The notes beneath the pieces were generated by a model. It saw nothing but the letters and a program-made list of their open reading frames with translations, ran no database searches and was not told where the DNA came from. Below are positions 38,401 to 47,101 of a stretch of DNA of 64,000 bases, in pieces. The stretch's first letter is position 1. Each line of letters begins with the position of its first letter. The DNA is from Ignisphaera aggregans DSM 17230 (GTDB lineage: Archaea > Thermoproteota > Thermoprotei_A > Sulfolobales > Ignisphaeraceae), in assembly GCA_000145985.1 (NCBI GenBank), contig CP002098.1, positions 1 through 64,000 of the forward strand, in the 5' to 3' direction. Position numbers and translations under genes: made by a program.

Positions 38401-38756
38401 TTGGTAGATATGCTCCAATACCTGCAAAGACTGAGAAGGTTGAGACTCTCGATGAATATGGTAAACCTGTTACACCATCTGTTGGCAAGCTAACGTTTGT
38501 ATCTGTAACTGTGAAGAATGTAGATATTGTTTCAAGGGATATGACTGTCATGGTTGTTGTTAGAGATCCTGATGGCGTTGCTGTAGCTATGTTCTTCACA
38601 ACACTAACGCTATCTCCAGGAGAGTCAAGAGCTCAAGGATTTGGATTTATACCTGCTAAAGCTGGTACCTATAGTGTAGAGGTATATGTTGTAAAGTCTC
38701 TAGCTGATAGAACTGTGCTTGCAGAGCCATATTCAACAAGTCTTAATGTTGTGTAG
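35430..38756 (+). CDS. Crenarchaeal S-layer protein (SlaA-like)
   Basis: The predicted 1108-aa outer lattice protein has a signal peptide (hydrophobic ISIIILLALSIIPATLL, likely cut near KAQ) and no C-terminal membrane helix. The body is built of Ig-like beta repeats, each with a DxDLN motif (for example VDQDLNLNP near 35955, EDQDLNRDS near 37400) and ending in ETGxxTGVF-like turns (near 36460, 36870, 37200, 37503, 37885, 38222). GTG at 35430 is preceded five bases by GGGTGA. The stalk gene follows after eight bases. The middle of the gene is richer in C-ending codons than its ends. Confidence 0.85.
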   Translation: MKSKSIYKSISIIILLALSIIPATLLTTTVKAQGTITLSSGNLHPTKAIEIRVDIPGLTANEITLRVLDPAGNAIIPNLIARSVATGVYYAYLGGEDIQNLAEFLGAGAKVDPSQYGAMIPRGRVSLGTTLTIEVLGYGISTTVYYGYVAPTSVKFDRDVVPTRRINEYEITLTVVDQDLNLNPVAVDQGGNIILNLRLIGTADGFYAEGQLQLQVGSESKVNSAEFSVRFTVQDLIDVLQGIEDREGGPLKKGDVILIDVASDVGGNDNTKTISTKITADYRYPTVKVSFTQQGITIDVESPDDNVRSRAPDTLQSVDEQGNNIYVYVSFAGRTCNVPANLFQETGSNTNVFRLTIPVAWGQQNAIDCDNLRVTLGVDKASFTLSATYLDRTGSGTYETAKPEVTVQKQSPVNVILLVNDRDINVNPNSIDRLNSRVAGGVIYLYTTDGVNIVDIYEISVYDDKGNFVRAPADINVAFFETDFNSGVFRLIISSPGLFTAGKSYTIKIKDHTGGYTVDVPVTITPVEIKLDRSEYPATPGGLTIYITYSNDLYNIRPERIDYIDDTVVVEIRDANNNQLQQWVVQRLTETDVDSGVFTGSITINIPLDDRVIEGKIVVYDPNYREVAKAEAKLKIFDGSLKVEPSTVKMGDTITITIEDQDLNRDSQRAEEYNLQILSSARCGAMAVRLKETGPNTGVFTATLRVSLEDMPAAFADCLRAPDTFTITYSDVRERELIEGYTRYTMSLQAKVSLVSTTGTLDVKTAEEGYIGLDETFTVTVKDVDLNLRAEQADRATVYIVVEGIRDLEIRPYEVQLDETGSSTGVFTVQIRFRDIPGVPGDLTQRASLVGKKVMIMYRDEADATGVARVVQKILTIKAYEPYITVSPKDFVNVGEDIFINVTDKNRAGARTVDVIVKSTNYPMPITLRAYEVGENTGVFTTKVKVVDPSEWIFGAPQVPALLGDTITITYIAPVNSAGQTNVPVTTSLVVGRYAPIPAKTEKVETLDEYGKPVTPSVGKLTFVSVTVKNVDIVSRDMTVMVVVRDPDGVAVAMFFTTLTLSPGESRAQGFGFIPAKAGTYSVEVYVVKSLADRTVLAEPYSTSLNVV

Positions 38757-38764
38757 CTAGGGGT

Positions 38765-40156
38765 GTGCTGAAGATGATGGCTAGAAGAATCATATCCACA
38801 ATATCCCTATTGCTATTGCTGCTAATAGCAGTACCTGTAGTAGCACAGACACTAACAGTATCAACAGATAAATCAATGTATATACCTGGGGATACAGTTG
38901 TTGTTAGTGGTACTGCTCCAGCAAACCAATATGTGAGTATAGATATAGTTAACCCTGATGGGAAAATAGTTGACACAAAAATTGTTACGTCTGGTAGCGA
39001 TGGGAGATACACAGCATCATTCAAACTACCATCAACTATACCATATGGCGATTGGAAAGCTGGAAAATATACTGTTAGAGCATATGTAGGAACACTAGTT
39101 GCAACAACACAATTCGATCTAATACCTGGTGGTGTAGTCAAGGGTAGAGTTGTCGATGAAGCAGGAGCCCCTGTTGCAGATGCAACTGTTACTGCTGTAG
39201 AAACAGGTGTAACTATAACCACAGGTAGCGACGGTAGATTCAGTATAGTGACAGGTGCAGGAACATTCACTATAGCTGTAAGTAAATCTGGATATGTAAG
39301 CACATCGATAAAGGTGACTGTAGCTACAGGAGAAATTAAAGATGTTGGAGATATAAAGATAGTATCACAGTTCTATCTACTTAATGCTACTCTAGCAGAT
39401 CTATCTAAGAGAGTTAAAGCTCTTGAGGATGAGATAAAGAGTATCAAGGATAGTGTAGATGCTATGAAGAATAGTGTTGATACTGTAAACAACAATATTA
39501 ATGTTGTGAGCCAGAGAATTGCATCTATAGAGAATGCTATTAATGCTCTCAATACAGCTCTAAGCGATCTTAAGAATGCCGTAGATGGAGTTAGTAAATC
39601 TGTTAATACTCTAACCAACAATATCGCTGCAATCACAAGCAATCTAAATACTGTAGCTAGCAAGGTAGATACCATATCCAGTAAAGTTGATGCAGTATCT
39701 GGAAAAGTAGATAGTGTATTAAATGCTGTTAGCGGTGTTGTTAGTAAGATAGATGCACTAAGCTCTAAACTTGATGCGGTTTCCAATAGCCTTGGAGGTA
39801 AGATTGATACAGTATCCGATAGTATAAAGAGTATTTCAGCTGCTGTTGGAGATATGGCGAATAAAGTTAATGATGTATCTAGAAAAGTAGATGCTATGTC
39901 TAGTGATGTAGCAGGTCTATCTAAAAAGATTGACGATGCTGTTACAACTGTGACAAGTGCTATTAATAATGTTGGAAATAAAGTTGATAACGTTGGCAAT
40001 AAGGTTGACACTGCCACTAGCACTCTTGGTAATAAGATTGATAGCGCCACTAGCACTCTACAGACATATGTGATAATAACACTAGTATTTGCATTAATAG
40101 CAGCTGCAGCATCTATCTATGCAGTTGTTCAGCTGGGTAAGAAGTTAGCTGGATAA
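38765..40156 (+). CDS. S-layer stalk protein (SlaB-like)
   Basis: A 463-aa membrane-anchored partner that lifts the S-layer. It has a signal peptide (to about VVAQ, residue 28), an N-terminal beta domain (VSTDKSMYIPGDTVVVSG), a carboxypeptidase-regulatory-like domain (VKGRVVDEAGAPVADATVTAV, shortened), a heptad coiled coil of about 230 residues rich in V/D/K/S/N, and a C-terminal membrane helix (YVIITLVFALIAAAASIYAVV) before a Lys tail. GTG 38765 or ATG 38774/38777 are possible starts. Operon with the S-layer gene. Confidence 0.82.
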   Translation: MLKMMARRIISTISLLLLLLIAVPVVAQTLTVSTDKSMYIPGDTVVVSGTAPANQYVSIDIVNPDGKIVDTKIVTSGSDGRYTASFKLPSTIPYGDWKAGKYTVRAYVGTLVATTQFDLIPGGVVKGRVVDEAGAPVADATVTAVETGVTITTGSDGRFSIVTGAGTFTIAVSKSGYVSTSIKVTVATGEIKDVGDIKIVSQFYLLNATLADLSKRVKALEDEIKSIKDSVDAMKNSVDTVNNNINVVSQRIASIENAINALNTALSDLKNAVDGVSKSVNTLTNNIAAITSNLNTVASKVDTISSKVDAVSGKVDSVLNAVSGVVSKIDALSSKLDAVSNSLGGKIDTVSDSIKSISAAVGDMANKVNDVSRKVDAMSSDVAGLSKKIDDAVTTVTSAINNVGNKVDNVGNKVDTATSTLGNKIDSATSTLQTYVIITLVFALIAAAASIYAVVQLGKKLAG

Positions 40157-40266
40157 AATAGCTATATTAATTAAAATAAATATTTTTCAATATATTTTTT
40201 AACTATTCTTCACATATGAATTATTATAGCTTTTAATTTCTGTCTATAACAATTCTGATAGAGGTT

Positions 40267-41064
40267 TTGTATATGGCTATACCTAAAAACAGTTTTGTTT
40301 TGATAGACTATACTATAAGGGTTAAGGAGACAGGAGAACTTGTAGATACAACTATAGAGGAGGTTGCAAAGAATGAGAATAGATATGAAGCTGAGAAGAT
40401 ATATGAACCACTATTAGTCATTGTTGGTGAGAATAGAGTTGTTAGAGGTTTGGAGGAGCATATAGAGAATTTTGGTGAGGTTGGAAAGGAGTTCTCAATC
40501 GATATACCGCCAGAGAAGGCATATGGTGAGAGAGACCCTTCGAAAGTAAAGATAATGGGTATGAGGGAATTCCTAAGAAACAATATTATTCCAGAGGTTG
40601 GAAAGACTGTTGAGATAGGTGGTCAGATAGGTATTGTTAAGGCTATTACGGGTGGAAGAGTCTTAGTAGATTTCAACCATCCTCTAGCAGGAAAAACTCT
40701 CTCTACAACATATAGAATTATAAAGATTATTGAAGATGATGTAGAGAAAATAAAGATGTTACTCCATAGAAGATATAGAAGAATACCTATAGAGAGATTC
40801 AATGTATCTATAGATCAGACAAAAAATGAAGTGGTTATAGAACTCCCAAGAGAAATATATCTAGATAGAGACCTACAACTAGTAAAAGCATTAGTTGTTG
40901 AAGAGATCTATAGATATATTGGAAAGTATAACTCCATAGTGTTTATAGAGAGATACACTAGAGCAGTAGAACAGCCAAAGCAGGAAAAGATAGAGGTAAA
41001 AGAACAAACACAGCAACAAGCAGAACAGCTACAGGTACAGCAAAGCTCTAGTGCCTCTCAATAA
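40267..41064 (+). CDS. FKBP-type peptidyl-prolyl isomerase
   Basis: A 265-aa long archaeal FKBP. The FKBP domain includes DYTIRVKETGELVDTT, VVRGLEEHIENFGEVGKEF and PPEKAYGERDPSKV; an inserted flap (IF-like) domain is present, and a C-terminal extension ends in a Gln/Glu-rich tail. It assists protein folding in the cytosol. The downstream gap holds a box C/D RNA. Confidence 0.88.
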   Translation: MYMAIPKNSFVLIDYTIRVKETGELVDTTIEEVAKNENRYEAEKIYEPLLVIVGENRVVRGLEEHIENFGEVGKEFSIDIPPEKAYGERDPSKVKIMGMREFLRNNIIPEVGKTVEIGGQIGIVKAITGGRVLVDFNHPLAGKTLSTTYRIIKIIEDDVEKIKMLLHRRYRRIPIERFNVSIDQTKNEVVIELPREIYLDRDLQLVKALVVEEIYRYIGKYNSIVFIERYTRAVEQPKQEKIEVKEQTQQQAEQLQVQQSSSASQ

Positions 41065-41094
41065 AACTTTTAATCCCCTATAACTATTGCCTAA

Positions 41095-41151
41095 CACGAT
41101 GATGTTTTCGCTCCGTTCTGAAGAGTGATGATGTCGGCCTGTCCTGATTTT
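41095..41151 (+). ncRNA. Box C/D guide sRNA
   Basis: Boxes are C ATGATGT (41099-41105, one mismatch), D' CTGA (41118-41121), three bases, C' GTGATGA (41125-41131) and D CTGA (41144-41147). Both guides are exactly 12 bases. The D guide complements GACAGGCCGACA and the D' guide AACGGAGCGAAA; N+5 predicts methylation at the fifth base, G, in each. GC-rich guides suggest rRNA targets. It lies between the convergent FKBP and egsA genes. Confidence 0.85.
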
Positions 41152-41154
41152 TCT

Positions 41155-42243
41155 CTAGTCTATTACACTTGTAGCTCTAGCAACGTTTTCTGCTGCTTCT
41201 ATTGTCATACCGTTTTCACCTAGTATTGTATATCTCTCTGGTCTTATCTTGTGTGCTATTGTTAGTGCTTGTATTAGTTGTTCTCTAGATATATTGATTT
41301 CTTTTGCTGTTGTTGGTGCTCCTATGGTTTTTAAAACATTTTTTATCTTTTTCCAGTTTCTTCCATGGAGATATAGAGCTATTATGCTTCCAATACCTAC
41401 TTCTTCGCCGTGGAGAGCGGGGTAATTTGCTACAACATCTATTGCATGTGCAATGAGGTGTTCAGAACCGCTTGCAGGTCTTGTTGAGCCTGCTATAGCC
41501 ATAGCTATACCGCTGCTAATCAATGCTTCTACAAGTACTCTTACAGCTTCCTTAGGAATATTCTTCATAGCAAACCACTCACTGTATTTAACTATATGTT
41601 GTGCTGATAGTAGTGCTAGAGATGCTGCATAATCACCATAGTATTCATTCTTTAGCCTATGGGCAAGCCTCCAATCTAGAACAGCTGAGAATTTCCCTAG
41701 TAGATCTGCACATCCAGATATAATATGTCTCCTAGGAGCTCTAGAGATAATCTCTATATCTGCTATAACAAGATTTGGTGTAGATGCTCTAACAGATGTT
41801 GGTCTAGATACATCTTTTATAGATGCAAAAGGCGATGCTATACCATCGTGAGAAGGTGTTGTAGGTATACTTACAAAGGATGTCGATGTAAGAAAAGAGC
41901 TATACTTAGCAACATCTATAGCCTTTCCACCGCCGACACCAATAATAACCTCAGATCTAACCTCTCTAACAATACCTACAACTCTCTCAACCTCATCCAT
42001 AGTAGCTCTATCAACATTTATAGTCCATACATCAAAACCTCTATCAACTAAAACCTGTTTTACCTCTTCACCATAGGATTTAGTGATACCCGAACCTGTA
42101 ACAATAACAACTCTTTTTCCAAGACCTAGCTCAGATATATGAATACCTACATCTTGTAGAATATTGCTACCAACAATAACCCTCTTTGGAAGATCTATCT
42201 GGTGAATATTATTAGCCATAGGAGAACCACTTAGAGTATACAC
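41155..42243 (-). CDS. egsA: sn-Glycerol-1-phosphate dehydrogenase
   Basis: Makes G1P, the backbone of archaeal lipids, from dihydroxyacetone phosphate. The 362-aa protein has GVGGGKAIDVAKY (103-115), the SIPTTPSHDGIASPFAS segment (126-142, shortened) and zinc-ligand regions SGSEHLIAHAID and LHGEEVGIGS (His/Asp). The start at 42243 or ATG at residue 9. It works before GGGP synthase (54555). Confidence 0.95.
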   Translation of the reverse strand: MYTLSGSPMANNIHQIDLPKRVIVGSNILQDVGIHISELGLGKRVVIVTGSGITKSYGEEVKQVLVDRGFDVWTINVDRATMDEVERVVGIVREVRSEVIIGVGGGKAIDVAKYSSFLTSTSFVSIPTTPSHDGIASPFASIKDVSRPTSVRASTPNLVIADIEIISRAPRRHIISGCADLLGKFSAVLDWRLAHRLKNEYYGDYAASLALLSAQHIVKYSEWFAMKNIPKEAVRVLVEALISSGIAMAIAGSTRPASGSEHLIAHAIDVVANYPALHGEEVGIGSIIALYLHGRNWKKIKNVLKTIGAPTTAKEINISREQLIQALTIAHKIRPERYTILGENGMTIEAAENVARATSVID

Positions 42244-42363
42244 CTTTAGCGAGATATATTAGAGTTTTGCACTATGGACATAGGTTTAAGAACAAAAAGT
42301 ATTTTAAGTGTGCAGAACAACATACTATTTGCAAGTCGCTATTCTCTAAGGTGTATATAAAGT

Positions 42364-43074
42364 ATGTTTAATTATAGATATAGATCTATGGATATACCAA
42401 TATATGGAGATAGATATAGTATTCCAAAGGAAGTTATAGAGAAGGCATATAGAGGAACTACAACAGTTGGTATGGCATTGAAAGACTTTGTTGTTCTAGC
42501 TGCTGATAAAAAAGCTACAGCTGGGCTATATGTAGCTCATAAGAATGTTAAAAAGATTGTAAGGCTGACAGAGAATAGTGCTATAACCATAGCTGGTTTA
42601 GTAGCTGATGCACAGACATTAGCAGATTATATAAGAGCTGAAGCATATTACTACTACTATATCAATAATAGGCCTATGAGCATTAGAAGTATGGCATCAC
42701 TCCTAGGGCTTATACTCAACGAATATAAGTATTTTCCATTCATAGTACAGCTAATTCTAGGAGGATACGATTACTATGAAGGCGCAAAACTATTCTCCAT
42801 AGACTACTTTGGCGATGTAACTGAAGAGAGATATACTGCAACTGGCTCTGGCTCCCCTATAGCTATAGGTGTTATAGAATCTGGATACAGACCAGAGATG
42901 TCTATAGATGATGCAGTTTCCCTTGTTGTAAAAGCTGTTGCAACAGCTTCTATGAGAGATGTCTTTAGCGGAGGTATAGGAGTAGATGTAGTTGTTATTG
43001 GAAAGGATTTCTATAGAGAGATGACATTTCAAGGAGAAGAGATTAGGAAGATTATTGGTAGAGCTTCACAATGA
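42364..43074 (+). CDS. psmB: Proteasome beta subunit (active type)
   Basis: The 236-aa catalytic subunit. After an approximately 31-residue propeptide, cleavage at RG|TTTVG exposes Thr1; Asp17 (AADKKA) and Lys33 (NVKK) are in place, so the subunit should be active. The GSGSPIAIGVIE segment is also conserved. Crenarchaea usually have a second, inactive beta subunit elsewhere. Overlaps the aCPSF1 gene by four bases. Confidence 0.94.
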   Translation: MFNYRYRSMDIPIYGDRYSIPKEVIEKAYRGTTTVGMALKDFVVLAADKKATAGLYVAHKNVKKIVRLTENSAITIAGLVADAQTLADYIRAEAYYYYYINNRPMSIRSMASLLGLILNEYKYFPFIVQLILGGYDYYEGAKLFSIDYFGDVTEERYTATGSGSPIAIGVIESGYRPEMSIDDAVSLVVKAVATASMRDVFSGGIGVDVVVIGKDFYREMTFQGEEIRKIIGRASQ

Positions 43075-44996
43075 GTTTTAACATAGATTTAAACTATATA
43101 AGAAACGTCATATTTAAACTAATACCTCCAACAGCACAGCTAACAAGACTAGAATTTGAAGGACCTGAAATAGCTATCTATGTAAAGAATCCTGCATTCC
43201 TATTAGAACAGACAGGTATAATTTCACAGATTGCTAAGACTATTAAGAAGCGTATAGTTATAAGGACAGATCCATCTATTAGGAAGAGACGTGAAGAGGT
43301 TATAGAGTATATAAAGAGTATAGCTCCACCAGATACAGGTATAGAGGGTATAGAATTTGATGATGTTCTAGGAGAAGTTGTTATAAAGGCTAAGAATCCC
43401 CATATAATTGAGGAGAAATCTAACCAGATATTAGTATATACCGGGTGGAGACCGAGAATAGTTAGAGCTCCTCCAATGAGGTCAAAGGTATTTGAAGAGG
43501 TTATGCATGGATATTTATCACAGAGTGAATATAGATTAAACTTTCTTAGGGAGCTTGGAGAAACTATACATAGAGATGTTCTCCTAGCAAAGAATGGTAG
43601 TAACTATGTTAGAGTAACATTCCTTGGAGGTGCCCAAGAGGTTGGTAGATCAGCAATACTTGTTGAAACTGCAGAGAGTAGAGTATTGCTAGACTTTGGT
43701 CTAAATCCTGGGAGAAGCTTATCACCAAATGCATTTCCAAGAATTGACTTACTAAATATAGAGCCTGATGATATAGATGCTGTAATTGTAACACATGCAC
43801 ATTTAGATCACTGTGGACTTGTGCCATATCTATTTAAATATGGGTTTAGAGGTGCTGTATATACAACAGATGCTACAAGAGATCTAATGGTATTACTGCT
43901 AAAAGACTATCTAGAGATTAGTGAGAGAGAGGGTACAGAGCCACCATTTACATTAAGAGATGTCGAGCAAATGCTTCTACACACAATAACACTGAAATAC
44001 GATGTTGTAACAGATATAGCTCCAGATATAAGGCTTACCCTATATAATGCTGGTCATATACTAGGATCTGCAATAGCACATCTACACATAGGAAATGGCT
44101 TTCACAACATTGTATATACAGGTGATTTTAAGTTTGGTAGAACAAGACTTCTAGATAGAGCTAACTATGAGTTTCCAAGAGTTGATACAATAATTATGGA
44201 GAGTACCTATGGAGCTACAGAACAACCTGCAAGAGATAGAGCAGAGGATGAGCTTATAAGAATAGTTAAGGAGACCTATGATAGAGGTGGAAAGGTATTA
44301 ATACCTAGTCTAAGTGTTGGTAGAGCTCAGGAGGTTATGCTTATACTTGCAGATGCTATGAAGCAGAATAAACTACCAAAAATACCTGTATATATAGAGG
44401 GTATGATACACGAGGTTACAGCTATACATACAGCTTATCCAGATCTACTATCTAAGGAACTTGGACAGAGATTAAAATCTGGTGAGAATCCTTTTGACTA
44501 TGAAACATTTATAAGACTTGAAGGTAGAGAGCCTAGAACAGAGATTGTTGAGAGTTCTGAACCAGCAATAATAATAGCTACATCAGGAATGCTAACAGGT
44601 GGACCAGCTGTAGAATACTTTAAGCTTATGGCCTCTAACCCCAATCACAGCCTGGTATTTGTAAGCTACCAGGTTGAGGGAACTCTTGGTAGAAGGATAA
44701 GAGATGGTGCTAGAGAGGTTGCATTTGTTAATGAGAGGGGCAAGGTAGAGGTTATAAGGATAAAGATGCAGGTATACTCAATAGAGGGATTCTCAGGACA
44801 TTCAGATAGACCACAACTACTAGAGTATTTAAGGCATATAGAGCCAAAGCCATCAACAGCAATACTTGTACATGGGGAGAAGAATGCTGTTATGAATTTA
44901 GCTAATGAGATTAGTAGATCTAGGAAGAGATTAGGAGATATAAATGTATTAACTCCAAAGATTCTAGAGTCCTATACACTTGCATACAATATATAG
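43071..44996 (+). CDS. aCPSF1 beta-CASP ribonuclease
   Basis: An archaeal CPSF73-type nuclease that terminates transcription in archaea. The 641-aa protein has an N-terminal KH region (about 1-150), the metallo-beta-lactamase motifs THAHLDHCG (about 241-249) and TGDFKFG, and beta-CASP motifs with IIATSGMLTGGP and SIEGFSGHSD. It overlaps psmB by four bases; psmB-aCPSF1 linkage is conserved. Confidence 0.95.
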   Translation: MSFNIDLNYIRNVIFKLIPPTAQLTRLEFEGPEIAIYVKNPAFLLEQTGIISQIAKTIKKRIVIRTDPSIRKRREEVIEYIKSIAPPDTGIEGIEFDDVLGEVVIKAKNPHIIEEKSNQILVYTGWRPRIVRAPPMRSKVFEEVMHGYLSQSEYRLNFLRELGETIHRDVLLAKNGSNYVRVTFLGGAQEVGRSAILVETAESRVLLDFGLNPGRSLSPNAFPRIDLLNIEPDDIDAVIVTHAHLDHCGLVPYLFKYGFRGAVYTTDATRDLMVLLLKDYLEISEREGTEPPFTLRDVEQMLLHTITLKYDVVTDIAPDIRLTLYNAGHILGSAIAHLHIGNGFHNIVYTGDFKFGRTRLLDRANYEFPRVDTIIMESTYGATEQPARDRAEDELIRIVKETYDRGGKVLIPSLSVGRAQEVMLILADAMKQNKLPKIPVYIEGMIHEVTAIHTAYPDLLSKELGQRLKSGENPFDYETFIRLEGREPRTEIVESSEPAIIIATSGMLTGGPAVEYFKLMASNPNHSLVFVSYQVEGTLGRRIRDGAREVAFVNERGKVEVIRIKMQVYSIEGFSGHSDRPQLLEYLRHIEPKPSTAILVHGEKNAVMNLANEISRSRKRLGDINVLTPKILESYTLAYNI

Positions 44997-44998
44997 AG

Positions 44999-45685
44999 CT
45001 ATGTTTTTAAACACCAATAGCTACATATTCTATTCTTTATATTTGTAGATGAATAATTCTCAACCCTTCTATCCATTCTATAAATCTCTACATCTAGCCC
45101 CTCCCTAGATAAAACCTCTTTAAGATCTCTATCCCTAAGCTGATCATATCCAAGTGCAATAACACTAGGTTTAACTTCATGGATAGAGCTATATATATCA
45201 TCTCTAGAACCTAGCAAAGCCTTATATACAAATCTTATAGCACTAACAATAGCAAGTCTCTCATCCTCTCTAAACACAGGTTTAACACCTTTAAATCTCT
45301 CATAATTATCATCTCTAGAAACAACAACATATAGCTTATCACCAAGTGTTGAAGCCCATCTAAGAAACTCTATATGCCCAGGATGAAGAATATCAAAAGA
45401 CCCTGCAGCAAAAACTATTCTCTCCCTAGGCTTGACCCAGCTCCACTCTATCAATCCAAGATTCCTTAAAGCATCTAGCAACCCCTCAGCATAAGAAATA
45501 GTTACAAGTCCTGTTACACAATCACCCTTCTCATAATAGTATCTAGAATCCTTATAATATAGCATAGCTAGATCAACAATATTAGAACAGCTACTATCTA
45601 CAATCCTCAACGTCTTAATACTCTCACTAAACATTGAAAGATATTTATATAGTCTCTCACATATATCTCCAGACATAGCAATCAC
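44999..45685 (-). CDS. DUF357-nucleotidyltransferase (RibL-like) protein
   Basis: A 228-aa fusion: an N-terminal helical DUF357 domain (about 1-78) and a cytidylyltransferase-like domain with FAAGSFDILHPGHIEFL (91-107, HxGH) and KGVKPVFREDERLAIV. Archaeal RibL is an FAD synthetase with this fold; the substrate of the DUF357 fusion is uncertain. Confidence 0.82.
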   Translation of the reverse strand: MIAMSGDICERLYKYLSMFSESIKTLRIVDSSCSNIVDLAMLYYKDSRYYYEKGDCVTGLVTISYAEGLLDALRNLGLIEWSWVKPRERIVFAAGSFDILHPGHIEFLRWASTLGDKLYVVVSRDDNYERFKGVKPVFREDERLAIVSAIRFVYKALLGSRDDIYSSIHEVKPSVIALGYDQLRDRDLKEVLSREGLDVEIYRMDRRVENYSSTNIKNRICSYWCLKT

Positions 45686-45756
45686 ATAACGAAAGCTCTA
45701 ATCATCTAGAGTTAATAAAAGTTGCACCAAATATCAGTTAATAATCATTATAGATA

Positions 45757-45830
<74 letters not shown>

Positions 45831-45882
45831 TAAAATATCTAATCGATGTTTTGGTATATAAGTGGTTTTGAGAGCATCTCAT

Positions 45883-46743
45883 CTATCTGAATATATAGCT
45901 AGCTATATTGAGAAGTTCTTTCTCGTTAATACTATGTATATATAATACTCTATCTATATTCTCAAGACACTCCCTTTCTATTGGATGTAGAACTCTTGCA
46001 GGTATTATAATTGTATAGGGATAAAATCTATATTCATCTGGACTCCTCCTAAGAATACTCTCTACAGACTCTATATATATCCTACCACTACTGCTCATTA
46101 ACGCCTCTAGAACTATGATTTTATCATCCTTACCAAGAATCTCCTCTCCTCTCATCCTCTGTATCTCTAATAATATCTCTATAGCCTCTCTAGGATTCAT
46201 ATAATAGTTATTCTCTACATCTATCTCAAGAAGCATTAGAGTATGTAGATTTAATTCTCTATTTAGCTTTAGAACATCAAATGGGTATTCATATACAATA
46301 CCATTCTTTGGTCTTACCACCGTGACTATCTTCCCAAATCTATAGATCTGTAGACAGCTCATCGATATACCAACATTTACTATAGATGATGATGGAGAGA
46401 TCTCTACAGCTATACCCATCCTCAGAGCCTCTGATAGTATTGCCGAATGTGTTGTTGCAATAAATGGATCTCCAGGAGTAGCTATACATATATCATAATC
46501 CCTCGACTCAGATAGTATCCTCCGTATAGCACTTCCCTCAAGATCATCTCTCCTTGCCACAACAACACTCTTTCCACTCTTCACCAAAATATCTACTAAT
46601 AAATCAATATTTGGAAACCATATACTTGTATATGAATCTATAAAAATCTTCTGACATTCAAACAACTTCTTTAGATTTCCAATAGGAATATTATCTATAG
46701 ATAGCCCTAGACCTATAAACCTCAACATAATATCTACAACCAA
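45883..46743 (-). CDS. dphB: Diphthine synthase
   Basis: Trimethylates the modified His of elongation factor 2 (286 aa). It has GLGLSIDNIPIGNL (7-20), DSYTSIW, the CIATPGDPFIATTHSAIL block (about 85-102) and SPSSSIVNVG, typical of Dph5 in the SAM-dependent tetrapyrrole methylase superfamily. Confidence 0.94.
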   Translation of the reverse strand: MVVDIMLRFIGLGLSIDNIPIGNLKKLFECQKIFIDSYTSIWFPNIDLLVDILVKSGKSVVVARRDDLEGSAIRRILSESRDYDICIATPGDPFIATTHSAILSEALRMGIAVEISPSSSIVNVGISMSCLQIYRFGKIVTVVRPKNGIVYEYPFDVLKLNRELNLHTLMLLEIDVENNYYMNPREAIEILLEIQRMRGEEILGKDDKIIVLEALMSSSGRIYIESVESILRRSPDEYRFYPYTIIIPARVLHPIERECLENIDRVLYIHSINEKELLNIASYIFR

Positions 46744-47101
46744 GTCTAAGTTTTAAGGTTGAAGTCTCTAGCTAGGGTTCGGGTCTGAACATCACTCTTA
46801 ATCACTTTTAGATACTTCTAATTACTTTCTTCATCCCCTCATCCATATTCCCCCACTCCCTCGGGCTTCATCGTTCACAGCAGGGGCTCTTAGGGGCGAC
46901 CCAGGCACCCCCGCATATCCTTTCCTTATTTTGATTTATTCTCTATATTTCTGCGATACTCCCTTAGGGATCCACCCAGCTTTAGGTGGATAAACCCCCT
47001 CATCGGTTCTAAGAATAGATATTTGTTTACACAGAATATAAGCTTTGTGAGTAACAGAAAGTAATTGAGAGTATCAAGAAATTATATAGTATGTGCTACG
47101 A
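46744..47101. other. GC-rich gap; possible decayed IS200/IS605 end
   Basis: From about 46840 to 46995 the gap is GC-rich with several hairpins: ATCCACC/GGTGGAT at 46970-46992, a short palindrome CCTTAGG near 46960, and GGGG/CCCC pairs near 46890-46910. Read on the minus strand, a stretch can be read SPLRAPAVNDEARGSGG, then a TGA, which resembles a TnpB tail, preceded by stops. I suspect a decayed transposon end, though a structured RNA is also possible. Confidence 0.35.
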
